Origin: Gp1-AA122 sp036378535
Lineage (GTDB): Bacteria > Acidobacteriota > Terriglobia > Terriglobales > Acidobacteriaceae
Assembly (NCBI GenBank): GCA_036378535.1
Contig: DASUWH010000004.1
Span: 1-64,000, forward strand
Length of the DNA stretch: 64,000 nt
Reading direction: 5' to 3'
The notes beneath the pieces are model-generated. The model did not search any database and was not told where the DNA came from. It saw nothing but the letters and a program-made list of their open reading frames with translations. This document shows, piece by piece, positions 8,319 through 17,998 of this stretch (position 1 is its first letter; each line of letters opens with the position of its first letter). The translations under genes were made by a program, and so were the position numbers.

Positions 8319-9041
8319 ATGGTGCATGATTCTTCATTGACGAACCAGGTGGCTGTCGTGACCGGCGCGGGACGCGGCATTGGCGCTGCCATCGCCCGCA
8401 AGCTAGCTGCCTTGGGCGCTACCACGGTACTCTGCGGCCGCACCCGTTCTCACCTGGAAACTACCGCCAAGGCAATCGCCGGAGCTGGTGGTAAGGCCGA
8501 CATCGCCGAATGCGACGTTAGTGATCTGCGATCAGTCGAGCAACTCGCCTCTCAGGTACAAACCAATCATCGCCGCCTTGATTTCCTGGTGAACAACGCT
8601 GGGATTGGGGGGTTCGGCGGCCCGCTCCATCAACTGCCGCCTGACGTCTGGGACCAGATCCTCACTACCAACCTGCGCGGGGTGTACTACACTATCCGTT
8701 CGTTTGCACCCATGATGATTCAGGCCAAGGGTGGCCACATCATCAACATCTCTTCCCTGGCCGGAAAGAACGCTTTGCCCAATGGCGCGGCCTATGCTGC
8801 TTCCAAATGGGGCCTGAATGGCCTCAGCTACTCTGTTGCAGAGGAGCTTCGTACGTACAATATTCGCGTATCGGTAGTCTGCCCCGGATCGGTCAACACC
8901 GAATTAGGTCCGCATGTGGGAAAAGATGCGCGCAAGATGCTGCAACCCGAGGATGTCGCGCACGCAGTGGCGACCCTGGTAACGCAGGCGCCGCAATCAT
9001 TCATTAGCGAGATCCTGCTGCGGCCGACGCAGAAACCGTGA
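8319..9041 (+). CDS. Short-chain dehydrogenase/reductase
   Basis: A 240-residue classical SDR. The nucleotide-binding motif TGAGRGIG is at 15-22, NNAG at 92-95, and the catalytic Ser146, Tyr159 and Lys163 lie in IINISS and YAASK. Arg41 after the second strand (LCGRTRSH) favours NADP(H). The family resembles FabG-like 3-oxoacyl reductases, but it lacks fab neighbours and the C-terminus ISEILLRPTQKP differs from FabG, so the substrate cannot be assigned. It is a single gene. Confidence 0.85.
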   Translation: MVHDSSLTNQVAVVTGAGRGIGAAIARKLAALGATTVLCGRTRSHLETTAKAIAGAGGKADIAECDVSDLRSVEQLASQVQTNHRRLDFLVNNAGIGGFGGPLHQLPPDVWDQILTTNLRGVYYTIRSFAPMMIQAKGGHIINISSLAGKNALPNGAAYAASKWGLNGLSYSVAEELRTYNIRVSVVCPGSVNTELGPHVGKDARKMLQPEDVAHAVATLVTQAPQSFISEILLRPTQKP

Positions 9042-9162
9042 TCCAGGCAGGACGAACTTTGCTAGCCCGCCAGACGAGGGGCGGCTGGGCTTACATATTC
9101 TCAACCACAGACCGGAGAGGGACAGATGCCCGCGCACCTGTCCTGCCGAGCAAAGCGCGGCC

Positions 9163-9585
9163 CTACTTCTTGAACAGGTTCTCGAATGCCTTGCGGGCGT
9201 CGTCCACGCGCGCCGCGCTGGTGGAGGTTTCTTTTTCTAGCATCACGCGCATCGCATAAAACTTGCAATCGTTTTTCGCGTCTTTGCGCGGGATTCGTTC
9301 AGAGATCGGCTGCGTGCACTCAAAGCGACTCGCAGGATCAAAGTGCGTGCACTGCTTGCAGGAATGCAATTCGAACCCGCACTTCGGACATTGTCCCGCA
9401 GGTTCGGTGAAAGCCTGCAGCACCGTACCGCACTGAGCGCAGCGCGAAACCGTGCGATTGGCCGCCATTTGCAGGGGCCGCGGGCCGAAGGTGTTGTCCC
9501 GGCTCGGCGGACGTTCCCCGGATTTGTTCCGTGGTTCCTCTTTCCTGTCCATGTACCCGGGTTGTCTATATTTCCGGTCTGACAA
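9163..9585 (-). CDS. Small zinc-ribbon protein
   Basis: A 140-residue soluble protein. A basic, disordered N-terminus (about 1-45) precedes a zinc ribbon with CAQC (about 49-52) and CPKC (about 66-69). A second Cys group follows (SCKQC, FECTQP, NDCKF), so two metal sites are likely. The C-terminus is a charged helix ending FENLFKK. No catalytic motif is visible. Its role is unknown; a nucleic-acid- or protein-binding adaptor is plausible. The neighbouring genes give no functional hint. Confidence 0.7.
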   Translation of the reverse strand: MSDRKYRQPGYMDRKEEPRNKSGERPPSRDNTFGPRPLQMAANRTVSRCAQCGTVLQAFTEPAGQCPKCGFELHSCKQCTHFDPASRFECTQPISERIPRKDAKNDCKFYAMRVMLEKETSTSAARVDDARKAFENLFKK

Positions 9586-9734
9586 GTGGCTCCTCCTGCC
9601 TGTAATTGTCTCCCCAGCAGCAAGGCTTCACAAGCCCCTTTGCGGGTCTCGGGTGTCCGACCTGAGATCTTGGGATTCAGCAATATTCGGCTAAATGGTT
9701 TTCCTGACCAGCTGGCTAAGATCTGAGACCCATC

Positions 9735-10298
9735 TTATTTCTGCGGATTGCTGATTGGCTCTGGACTGGGCGCGGAAACAGGCGAGATTGGAGTGCTGGT
9801 GGGCGCACTGCGATCAATCGTGCCGGTGGGAGGGATATGCTCCGCAGTCGGCTGCAACGGACTGGTCATAGCGCTTTCTGGGTTCAGCAGATGATCATTG
9901 CTGGGTCCGAGCCCAAGTTTTATGAGTGCTCGCGAGTCAGGAACGACCTTCGTCTGCCAGCCATTGGCAGCCTGAAAGCGAACCATGGCGTTTTGCGATC
10001 TCTGGTCCCAGACTCCGGTGGGCTCACCGGTGAGATAGTGCTCGCGAATCAGGGCTGTCTGAACCTGCCGTGCACGCTCAGAATCCATCCTTTGCTGGCC
10101 GCGTCGCCAGCTCGTCTTTTTGGTTCGTTTTCCTTTGCGTGAACCGACACCTGTTTTCCCTGATTTCGAAGATTTGGACGAAGACACCGGTTTCGCCGAA
10201 CTTGCCTTTGGCTTGGCAGGCGACTCTGCACTACTAGAGCCGAAACACAGCGCGACTGAGAGCAGCAGCGCTGCCGTCCATTTGACCAGGGTCTTCAT
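9735..10298 (-). CDS. Exported peptidoglycan-binding-domain protein
   Basis: A 187-residue protein with an N-terminal signal peptide (KWTAALLLSVALCFGSSSA). A long Ser/Lys-rich basic linker follows, then a PG_binding_1-like three-helix domain at about 80-135, with REHYLTGEPTGVWDQRSQNAM and RFQAANGW. The tail is Pro/Ser/Thr-rich. The domain binds the cell wall in known families; no catalytic domain accompanies it. Two ATGs, 10298 and 10316, are possible starts. The first gives the cleaner signal peptide but the Shine-Dalgarno spacing is long for both. Confidence 0.72.
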   Translation of the reverse strand: MKTLVKWTAALLLSVALCFGSSSAESPAKPKASSAKPVSSSKSSKSGKTGVGSRKGKRTKKTSWRRGQQRMDSERARQVQTALIREHYLTGEPTGVWDQRSQNAMVRFQAANGWQTKVVPDSRALIKLGLGPSNDHLLNPESAMTSPLQPTAEHIPPTGTIDRSAPTSTPISPVSAPSPEPISNPQK

Positions 10299-10441
10299 GG
10301 GGACTGACAACTCCATAAGCAATGCAGCCTCGTAGGATGCCGGATTAGGGTCGCCCGGCAAAGAAATGCCCAGTGGAGGCTGGCATTGGAATGATGTCTG
10401 ATCCACGATTCCAATGCCAGTCCAAAAAGGCTCATTCGCGG

Positions 10442-12052
10442 TTACGGAAGTGTACCAGCGAGGAAAATGGTACCGTCCTGCGGGCCAGCACCCCTCGGAC
10501 GTACAAGAAAGACGACGTCCTGTCCGCTCTTGAGGCTGGACTGAACTTTGTTGAAATCGTCCTCATTGTTGACCGGCTGCTTATTGATCTCCAGAACCAC
10601 ATCACCGCGATTCAGGCCGACGTCATCGGCAAACGAACCCGGTTTCACGTCCTGGACAATTACCCCCTTGGCCGGAACCCCTAGACGGTCAGCCATGTCA
10701 GGAGTCAGGCTGCGTACCGTGATGCCGAATTTGCTCGGCTTGGGCGTGTTGTCTTCCTGTCCCTCTTCTTCTTCGCCGAGGCGAGAGGCAAACAGTTTGG
10801 CCCGATCGGCGATTGTGACCGTGGTCTCCTGCTTCTTGCCGTTACGGACAAAACCGATATTTGCCTTGGAGTTCGGCTTCCGTCCCGCGATGTCGGAGAC
10901 CAGTTCGTCTCCGTTCTTTACCGGCTTATTGTCGATCGAAATGATGGTGTCACCGACTTTTAGACCTGCCTGATCAGCCGGACTTCCGGCCACCACGTTG
11001 GAAACGGTCACGCCGGACTGCACGCCATAGACGCGCGCGACGGCCGGGTTCTGCTGTGCTGTAAATTCAACGCCGATGGAGCCGCGAGCAACACGATGCT
11101 CGGGGCCGATGAGCTGGTTATAGACATTTACTACGGTGTTGGACGGCAATGCGAAGCCTACGCCCGCATAGGAACTGGTTTCGGTCAGAATCGCGGTGTT
11201 AATCCCGATTATCTCTCCTGACATATTGACCAGAGGGCCGCCAGAGTTGCCAGGGTTGATGGCCGCGTCAGTCTGAATGAACGACTGGAATTGTCGTCCA
11301 GGAACGATGTTCCGGCCTTTGTAGGAAACAATACCCGCAGTGACGGTAGCATTGAGGCCGAACGGGCTACCGATGGCCAGCACCCAGTCGCCGACCTGCA
11401 TACTGTCAGAATTTCCCAGCTTAGCAGCGGGCAGGGTTTTATCGACATCAATCTTGATGACCGCCAGATCTGTTTCCTGATCGGTGCCGATCACCTTGGC
11501 ATCGTGCTGAACCGTCGGAGGATCATCGAAGAGCCTTACACGCACACGATCGGCTTTCTCGACTACGTGGCGATTGGTGACAATGTATCCCTTATTGTCA
11601 ACAATAACGCCGGATCCCAGGGAGCGCTCGCGAATACCGCTACCACCGCCGGGACCGCCCGGTACGCCCTGGCCGCCGCCTTGTCCCCCAAAGAAGCGAT
11701 TGAAAAAATCTTCAAAAGGATTGTCCTCATCACCACCACCCTGATCATCATTCGGGTTCCCGGGGCGCAGACGCCGGTGCGGATTCTTGATGACGGATTC
11801 CGTGTTGATGTTCACAACGCTCGGCTCGAGTTGCTTGGCAATTTGCGAGAATGCGTTCGAAAGCTCTCGCGGCGCGGGCACGCTGAGGGGCGTAGCGTCA
11901 GAAGACTTGTTCTGCGCTTCCTTCCCTTTTACTCCAACAGAGATCAGTGTGCCGATCAGGATACCAACGGCCAAGGTGAGCAAAATACTGACCGCATAAG
12001 CAAGACGATTTGCTTTCAGGCGAACCCAGAAAGCGCTAGCGCGCGGGTCCAT
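10442..12052 (-). CDS. HtrA/Deg-family periplasmic serine protease
   Basis: A 536-residue Do-like protease and chaperone. Residues 17-41 form a signal anchor. The protease domain has the triad His162 (TNRHVVE), Asp195 (TDLAVIK) and Ser270 (GNSGGPL). Two PDZ domains follow, about 325-415 and 445-530. A Gly/Asp-rich loop (about 96-140) is inserted before the protease core, in the place of the regulatory LA-like loop. AGGGAAG eight bases before the ATG supports the start. It acts in envelope protein quality control. It is a single gene with no adjacent two-component system. Confidence 0.95.
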   Translation of the reverse strand: MDPRASAFWVRLKANRLAYAVSILLTLAVGILIGTLISVGVKGKEAQNKSSDATPLSVPAPRELSNAFSQIAKQLEPSVVNINTESVIKNPHRRLRPGNPNDDQGGGDEDNPFEDFFNRFFGGQGGGQGVPGGPGGGSGIRERSLGSGVIVDNKGYIVTNRHVVEKADRVRVRLFDDPPTVQHDAKVIGTDQETDLAVIKIDVDKTLPAAKLGNSDSMQVGDWVLAIGSPFGLNATVTAGIVSYKGRNIVPGRQFQSFIQTDAAINPGNSGGPLVNMSGEIIGINTAILTETSSYAGVGFALPSNTVVNVYNQLIGPEHRVARGSIGVEFTAQQNPAVARVYGVQSGVTVSNVVAGSPADQAGLKVGDTIISIDNKPVKNGDELVSDIAGRKPNSKANIGFVRNGKKQETTVTIADRAKLFASRLGEEEEGQEDNTPKPSKFGITVRSLTPDMADRLGVPAKGVIVQDVKPGSFADDVGLNRGDVVLEINKQPVNNEDDFNKVQSSLKSGQDVVFLVRPRGAGPQDGTIFLAGTLP

Positions 12053-12256
12053 AGATTGACTTCCCTCCCAAAATTAACGCGACCTTAAATTATACCTGTC
12101 GCCGCGAGCCCACGCTCCGGTGTTCCGCTTGGAAAAAGATGACAGTGGCGTGAGGAGAGGTTTTCCGGGCATGTTTCCAGCCGAAGACTCAAGGATCGGA
12201 TTACTTTCGGCATCGCGTAGGTGTTGCCGAGTGCGCCCTGAGGGTCAGCAGAAAAA

Positions 12257-12568
12257 TCAGATCCCGCCGGCAAAAACAGCCAGAAACAATCCTGTATAGG
12301 CTGCGACCACCAGCACCACCAATAACGAGCTAAAGGCAAACACAGTCAAAAGATCGAAGGGGCGGGCTACGCAACAGACGATCAGCTCAAATAGCCCAGC
12401 AATTTCAGCTACCCCCAGTAGCGGGAACAGGATAATAGCAATAACAGTAGCGTGCTGCAGGAAAGGAGTGATCACCAGATAAGCGAGCGCGGGAAGAAAG
12501 GCCAGAGCCGGGATGATGGCAAGCGGCGCTCCGATGAATACCAGGCGCTTCCGCTGCCTCCAGTGCAT
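12257..12568 (-). CDS. Small hydrophobic membrane protein
   Basis: A 103-residue protein that is almost entirely hydrophobic. Three membrane helices can be drawn at roughly 8-33, 38-62 and 75-98, after a basic N-terminus (HWRQRKR), so the N-terminus is probably cytoplasmic. I do not recognise a family. It may be the last gene of the GH65 operon because it lies 81 bp after the phosphoglucomutase on the same strand, but no ribosome binding site is obvious at ATG 12568. Confidence 0.5.
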   Translation of the reverse strand: MHWRQRKRLVFIGAPLAIIPALAFLPALAYLVITPFLQHATVIAIILFPLLGVAEIAGLFELIVCCVARPFDLLTVFAFSSLLVVLVVAAYTGLFLAVFAGGI

Positions 12569-12649
12569 GGGCGAAGTTTAACAGGGTCCTCGGATTCGCC
12601 TCGGGCCCAATTTGAAACAAAGAAGCGTGAGAATGCCCGCTTCGAAGCC

Positions 12650-13420
12650 TCAGGCCACCTGTGCTCGGGCGGCAAAGAAGGAGATCACCTTTTCGGCCGT
12701 CACATCATGGAAATCTTTGATGACCCAGTTTGCGCCATGTTGTCCCAGTGGACTACCAGTACGGTCGACGCCGAGCACGAGACCAAATCCGCCATTTCGG
12801 CCCGCCTCCACCCCGGCAATCGCATCTTCCGCTATGCCGGCCCGCTCGGGGACCGGCGACGCGACCAACTCCGACAGGCACCGCAGAAAGATATCGGGCG
12901 CAGGCTTTCCGCGGAGATGGCGTTGTTCGCTGACATTGCCGTCTACCACCGCTGCGAACAAGTCAAGAATCCCGCACTTCTTGAGAATGGGGATGGCATT
13001 CTTGCTGGACGAAGCTATTCCCACGCGAATGCCTCGAGTTCGCAAATCCTCGACCAATCTAACGGCCTCATGATCGTAATCCACCCCCACCTCATCGACC
13101 TTCTTCTTGAATAGTTCATCTTTTCGATTGCCCAGCGCAGTTATCGTCTCGGACGTGGGAGGATCATCGGCGTGCCCGAACGGAATCTGAATGCCCCGAG
13201 AAGCGAGAAAGCTCGCTACACCGTCATAGCGTGGTTTCCCATCCACATATTTCAGATAGTCGGTTTGGCTGTCGAAGGCGACGAAGGGAACGCCCAGCCG
13301 CCGAGAACGCTTCTGGAGATAGGAATCGAATAGCTCTTTCCATGCAGCGGCGTGCACACGAGCTGTAAACGTGATTACGCCATCCAGATCGAAGATCATC
13401 GCGTCTGGGCCATTATTCAA
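12650..13420 (-). CDS. pgmB: Beta-phosphoglucomutase-like HAD hydrolase
   Basis: A 256-residue HAD-IA protein. Nucleophile Asp11 and acid/base Asp13 lie in FDLDGVI. Further motifs are the Ser/Lys patch IASSSKN and GKPAPDIF, then EDAIAGVEAG. The helical cap is long and carries YLKYVDGKPRYDG. That stretch is typical of beta-phosphoglucomutases linked to GH65 phosphorylases, which turn the beta-glucose-1-phosphate released by phosphorolysis into glucose-6-phosphate. It is the third gene of the GH65 - Usp - HAD operon, 15 bp after the stress protein. A sugar phosphatase activity is the alternative. Confidence 0.85.
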   Translation of the reverse strand: MNNGPDAMIFDLDGVITFTARVHAAAWKELFDSYLQKRSRRLGVPFVAFDSQTDYLKYVDGKPRYDGVASFLASRGIQIPFGHADDPPTSETITALGNRKDELFKKKVDEVGVDYDHEAVRLVEDLRTRGIRVGIASSSKNAIPILKKCGILDLFAAVVDGNVSEQRHLRGKPAPDIFLRCLSELVASPVPERAGIAEDAIAGVEAGRNGGFGLVLGVDRTGSPLGQHGANWVIKDFHDVTAEKVISFFAARAQVA

Positions 13421-13435
13421 GATGATGCTCCTGGA

Positions 13436-14323
13436 TCATTCGCTTGCCGAATACAGCAACAGCACTGGGCACCCGGCGGAGCGAACTACCACTTTGGTGG
13501 CGCTCTGCGGCATGTCCGCCTTGCCATGCCAGGCCATGACGACCAGGTCTGCCTGCCGCTCGCGGCTAACCTGCGCTACCTCCGATCCGGCCTGACCTCC
13601 GGTTACCACTAATTTGAACGAGACGGACGATGCCGGAGCGCCCAGCGCTAACATGCGATTCATGAATTCATTTGCCCAGCTCGGCCACTCGTGCTGCGGT
13701 TGATCGATGTAGCGAGGCGCGGGCATGCTTCCGGGCTCCTGCGGGTAACGATCACCGCGTGCTGCAACATGTATGGCGATCACCGTGGCGCCAGCCCGTT
13801 GCGCGATCTCCGCGGCAGGCGCTGTCGCCAGATCCGAAGTCGGCGTGCCGTCATGGGCCAGCAGAACGCGCCTTATGCTCCAGGGCTGCTCGCTGCGCTC
13901 GGCGATAACCACGATCCGCTCCGGGGTCCCCGCCAACACCGCTTCCGTTACCGAGCCAAAGCAGTCTGGACCAATGTGGTGCCCGGTATTGGTGCACATG
14001 ACAATGAGGGATCGCTTAAGGTGCCGGGCGGCGTTCAGAATGGCTTCGGCCGCATCGCCGCACTGCTGGTCAAGAACCGCTCCGTGCAAGTCCTCGTCTG
14101 AAAGTCCGAGGCGCTCAACGGCTTCGCGCGGGGAATAGGCATGTTCTGCAGCATAGAGCACGTGCAACGTGGCTCGGTACAGTCGTGCCAGGTAGCGTCC
14201 AACCGGGATTGCACGACGACAGGATGCGCTGCCGTCGAGAGGGAGGACGATGTTGTGTACCGAACTCTGGGCTTCGGTCGCATTGTGCAGAGCGTCGTGC
14301 CATTCGGGTAAGGCGGCGGCCAT
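13436..14323 (-). CDS. Tandem universal stress protein (UspA type)
   Basis: A 295-residue protein made of two Usp domains (about 20-150 and 165-293). Each starts with a hydrophobic strand (IVLPLDGSASC; VLLAHDGTPTS). The second ends with a G-rich ATP-site-like segment (MAWHGKADMPQSATK). The start at 14323 is firmly set by AAGGAGG before ATG. It is located between the GH65 phosphorylase (14 bp upstream) and the phosphoglucomutase (15 bp downstream), which ties disaccharide phosphorolysis to stress or starvation. No catalytic role is expected; such proteins bind nucleotides. Confidence 0.88.
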   Translation of the reverse strand: MAAALPEWHDALHNATEAQSSVHNIVLPLDGSASCRRAIPVGRYLARLYRATLHVLYAAEHAYSPREAVERLGLSDEDLHGAVLDQQCGDAAEAILNAARHLKRSLIVMCTNTGHHIGPDCFGSVTEAVLAGTPERIVVIAERSEQPWSIRRVLLAHDGTPTSDLATAPAAEIAQRAGATVIAIHVAARGDRYPQEPGSMPAPRYIDQPQHEWPSWANEFMNRMLALGAPASSVSFKLVVTGGQAGSEVAQVSRERQADLVVMAWHGKADMPQSATKVVVRSAGCPVLLLYSASE

Positions 14324-14337
14324 TGTGCACCTCCTTC

Positions 14338-16767
14338 TTAAGAATCCACCCTGTGCCAGGATGCCCACCCGGTATCGGCTCGCTCAGCTGCGTACGCATG
14401 ACCCGGAGTGGCAACAGTCTCCGCATTCCCGACGCGCAATTTGAGTGGCCCGTCGCCGGCTAAAGAGATCTCGACCCGTTGATGTGCGATTGCTATCCGC
14501 AGCTGACGCCCGCGCCACTGGAATGGAAAGGAAAACTTCTGCCAGTGTTCGAGCAAATGAGGAGAGAGACTGAGCCCATCCGCTTGCGTCTGCAGCCCGG
14601 CAAATCCAAAAATTACCGCCTGCCAAAGGCCACCGATTGCGGCGGCATGGACGCCGCCGGCAGCATTGCCCATATTGTTGCCAAGATCGATCTCCGCGGC
14701 CTGTTTCAGGTAATGCCTGGCCAGTTCCTTCTCGCCTAACCTGGCTGACACCAAGGCATGCATAGATGGACTCAATGAACTTCCGTGCCCGGTACGCGGT
14801 TCGTAATAGCGGAAATTGGCCACGCGCACATCCGCAGGAAGGTGGTCCCACAACAGGTACAAAGCCATGACTACATCGGCCTGCTTTACGACATTGGTGC
14901 GATTAATGCGTTCATGGCCCAGGATGACGTCCATAGCGGCGGTGCGGGGTTCGAACTGCTTCAGGTCAATAGGCTCTTTCTGGTAGTACCCTTCGAATTG
15001 CTCGAAAAGTCTTGTGTGCGGATCAAAGATCGTGAACATCGCATCGGCCAGCCTCAGCCAGCTTGACAGTTCCTTGTCTGACAGGCCTAGGCGGCCAGCA
15101 AGTTCCTGCCATCGATGCGGTCTCGTTTGTTGCAGCCATTCAGCAGATTCGGCGCCGCGTCGCAGGTTGCAGGCGGCCAGCAGGTTGGTATACGCGTTGT
15201 CGTCAACGTTCTCGTGATATTCATCGGGTCCGATCACGTGCCGAATGTGGTACTTACCGTCGCTTTCTATAATGCCGCGGCTCGCCCAGAATCGGGCGGT
15301 CTCTATCATGATTTCGGCTCCGAAATCACTGAAAAAGTCGTCATCACCAGTGGCTTGCCAGTACTGCCATACCGCGTACGCGATATCTGCCGTGATATGG
15401 ATCTCCATGTCACCGTTCAGGACAGGTATCACTTCACCATTGGGAGCAATCACGGCCCGGGGAGTGGTTTCCTCGCCTGTATCGGCTGACTCCCACGGAT
15501 ACATGGCGCCGCGAAAGCCCTCACTGTGCGCCTTCGCCCGGGCAGCCTCCAGGGTGTGGTAGCGGTATGTAAGCAATGCTCGCGCCGAGGGCGGATCCGT
15601 GTAGGTATAGAAAGGCAGCATGTAGATCTCGGTATCCCAAAAGACGTGACCTTTATAGGCCTCACCCGTCAGGGCTCGGGCTCCGATAGAAACACGCGTA
15701 TCCTCGGGATTGGCTGCGCTGATCAGGTGGTACTCTGCAAACCGCAGGGACTTCTGGAGAGCCTCGTCGCCGACCACCTGAACATCGCTGTACTTCCAGC
15801 GTGAAGTCCACGCGTTCTCATGCTCCGTCACCGCCGCGGAGATGTTGCTGGGTAGTACCCGATTGACGTGAGCCACGGCAGCGTCGAGCGGCTCTGCAGT
15901 ATCCCTCGACGAATAAACAGAAACCACCCGGTGAAGGTGACATTCCGTACCAACTGCTGCTCTCAGTTGAAAACGTTCGACAATATGACGCTGATCGGTC
16001 TCGATCTGGCGCTCGCCCACGGTTGCACTAGAGGTAAGTAGCTGACTCGCAGCTCCGAACGCGATCTCGACCTCACGCCCCGGACAAGTTAAGGCCAAGG
16101 TCAGAACGTTGGGCCGCTCAGGATTGCGCCTTGCTTTCCACGGCGGCAAGGGGGCAGGAAGTGCGCTGGGAGGAATTTCGATAGAACTCTCGAATCGCAA
16201 TGTGGCGCTGTAGTTCTCGGCCGATACGATCACCGACTGCAACAGCAGGTGCCGGTCCGCCAGGGAGGCGAGTCGGAAAGCCAGCAAACGGGTAATGCGC
16301 CCGTTCTTGTCGCGGTGCCGCCATTCCCGCCACAGCACGCCTCGCGCAAAGTCGAGGATCCGGCGATGCTCCAGAATCTCTCCATCCTGCATGCTCAGGG
16401 GGTGCTCGTCGATCCACACCCGCACTCCGGTCCAATCCGGCAGAGTCATCAACTGCGGGATACTTCCGGGCTTGTCCAGGTGCTCGAAGATGCCGGCCAG
16501 AAATGTCGCCGGCGCGGACAATGGACTGCCTTCTGCCAGGGAGCCGCGGTTGCCAATGTAGCCGTTGGCGATTGCAAATAAGGACTCAACCTCGTGTTCG
16601 CGAGCGAGCGTGAAACCTTCCTCGACCAGGAGCCAGGGGCGATCCGAGATTCGGAATAGCGCTGCTGGAACCACAAGCCTCGCGGGATGGCCGGCATCGC
16701 CCGCTTCGGGCCGATACAACACTGTTTCCTGGGTATCTAGCTTGAAGGATGTGGCCGAAAATTCCAT
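14338..16767 (-). CDS. GH65 family disaccharide phosphorylase
   Basis: An 809-residue glycoside hydrolase family 65 enzyme: N-terminal beta-sandwich (about 20-270), linker helices, an (alpha/alpha)6 catalytic barrel and a C-terminal beta-sheet domain. The expected catalytic acid is Glu516 in GPDEYHE. GHVFWDTEIYMLPFY and the phosphate-loop-like HGSSLSPS are also typical. The family phosphorolyses trehalose, kojibiose, maltose or nigerose to glucose and beta-glucose-1-phosphate; the substrate cannot be read from sequence. Genes for Usp and beta-phosphoglucomutase follow. The frame is open upstream, with in-frame ATGs at 16803 and 17028. ATG 16767 is preferred for its weak AGG site and because the family sequence begins there. 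Confidence 0.92.
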   Translation of the reverse strand: MEFSATSFKLDTQETVLYRPEAGDAGHPARLVVPAALFRISDRPWLLVEEGFTLAREHEVESLFAIANGYIGNRGSLAEGSPLSAPATFLAGIFEHLDKPGSIPQLMTLPDWTGVRVWIDEHPLSMQDGEILEHRRILDFARGVLWREWRHRDKNGRITRLLAFRLASLADRHLLLQSVIVSAENYSATLRFESSIEIPPSALPAPLPPWKARRNPERPNVLTLALTCPGREVEIAFGAASQLLTSSATVGERQIETDQRHIVERFQLRAAVGTECHLHRVVSVYSSRDTAEPLDAAVAHVNRVLPSNISAAVTEHENAWTSRWKYSDVQVVGDEALQKSLRFAEYHLISAANPEDTRVSIGARALTGEAYKGHVFWDTEIYMLPFYTYTDPPSARALLTYRYHTLEAARAKAHSEGFRGAMYPWESADTGEETTPRAVIAPNGEVIPVLNGDMEIHITADIAYAVWQYWQATGDDDFFSDFGAEIMIETARFWASRGIIESDGKYHIRHVIGPDEYHENVDDNAYTNLLAACNLRRGAESAEWLQQTRPHRWQELAGRLGLSDKELSSWLRLADAMFTIFDPHTRLFEQFEGYYQKEPIDLKQFEPRTAAMDVILGHERINRTNVVKQADVVMALYLLWDHLPADVRVANFRYYEPRTGHGSSLSPSMHALVSARLGEKELARHYLKQAAEIDLGNNMGNAAGGVHAAAIGGLWQAVIFGFAGLQTQADGLSLSPHLLEHWQKFSFPFQWRGRQLRIAIAHQRVEISLAGDGPLKLRVGNAETVATPGHAYAAERADTGWASWHRVDS

Positions 16768-17065
16768 AAACAACCTGTTTGTTTCGGGTTTTAGCCGCTC
16801 CATTCGCCCCGAGTGGGCTTCGGCTTCACTGACACACTGTCTTGGAATGATCCGGGGAAGATACGCGCCACTCCTCAGACCCAGCTTTGAGATGTACGGG
16901 TTGCGAAAGCATTTGCCTACAATTTGCCCTGTCGTCAAGACAGTTGTGGAAGGAGCAAAGTTCCACCGCTTTCTCTCCACAAAAAATCGCCAGGTTCTCT
17001 GCTCGCAATCCCACCTCCCTGCATCCAAAGGAAGAGAAGAGCCAAGTCGTCGGATGAGGGGCAGG

Positions 17066-17863
17066 ATGGTACTTCGCGAGAATTGGGCGACTCAGGTAAC
17101 TGCGCAGATGGCCTTAGTAGCTGGTTCCGTTCTGCTCACTTTTGGACAACAGGCCACGCCGGCACCGCGCCTGACAACCGACACAATCGTGGAACGAATG
17201 ATGACCACGAGGGCACATCAGGCCCGGCAACTGCAGGCCTTAGATGTAGTTCGCGACTATCGCATTGACTACAGCGGTTTTGGTGGGACGCGGCACGCGG
17301 AAATGCAGGTTATCAGCTCCTATGTGTCCCCAGATAAAAAAGACTTCCGCGTACTGTCGCAAAGCGGTTCGAGGTTTCTGCTCGATCATATCCTTAGCAA
17401 GCTCCTGGACAGCGAAAAGGATTATCAGTTGGATGAGGCCGATTCGGACCTCAGCCCACGCAATTATCAATACAAGCTGCTCGGGACAGAGCAGGTCGCT
17501 GGCAACGACGCTTACGTGCTCGAGATCAATCCCCGGCGAAAAGCTAAGTACCTGTGCCGGGGAAAGATCTGGGTCAATTCTCGAGACTTTGCCATCATCA
17601 GACTCGAAGGCGAGCCCGCCAAAAATCCCTCTTTTTGGGTGAGCCACACTGAGATGGCCAACACTTATCAGAAGGTGGGTGACTTCTGGCTACCGGTTCA
17701 CAAGGACGCCACGACCGACGTTAGGCTGGGAGGAAAGGCCGTCCTGGCCATTGATTTCTCCGGTTACCGGATCACCCAAAATCCCAACAGTGCTTTGCAA
17801 GCCTCCTCCTGGACGATTTGGGGACTCCCGCGGCCGGATGCTGCGCAAGCCGATCAGCGCTGA
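17066..17863 (+). CDS. Exported LolA/outer-membrane lipoprotein-sorting-like protein
   Basis: A 265-residue exported protein with a signal peptide ending near FGQQA (about residue 30). The rest is a half-barrel of beta strands of the LolA/LolB type (RDYRIDYSGFGG, AEMQVISSYVSPD, YVLEINPRRKAKYLCRGKIWV, FAIIRLEGEPAKNPSFWV). The WVSHTEM and FWLPVHKD motifs recur in this class. LolA-like folds bind lipids; that function is an inference here. GAGG six bases before ATG 17066 sets the start. Its 5' end diverges from the GH65 gene. A longer in-frame extension to 16565 overlaps GH65 and is not real. Confidence 0.72.
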   Translation: MVLRENWATQVTAQMALVAGSVLLTFGQQATPAPRLTTDTIVERMMTTRAHQARQLQALDVVRDYRIDYSGFGGTRHAEMQVISSYVSPDKKDFRVLSQSGSRFLLDHILSKLLDSEKDYQLDEADSDLSPRNYQYKLLGTEQVAGNDAYVLEINPRRKAKYLCRGKIWVNSRDFAIIRLEGEPAKNPSFWVSHTEMANTYQKVGDFWLPVHKDATTDVRLGGKAVLAIDFSGYRITQNPNSALQASSWTIWGLPRPDAAQADQR

Positions 17864-17998
17864 CCCCCCCGTTCGTTCTAGCTAGGTGCAGGTGCGTAAG
17901 GTCGGATTACGACATTTTAAGCGCCGGTCTCTTTACATCGCCGCGCAAACCTGAAATCATTTCCGGTCACAAAATCCGCTGCGAGGTCGAATGGAACT

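Noticed and set aside
16565..17065. N-terminal extension of the LolA-like gene overlapping GH65
   Set aside because: The extension is antisense to the conserved GH65 N-terminus. A signal peptide and Shine-Dalgarno sequence occur at 17066.
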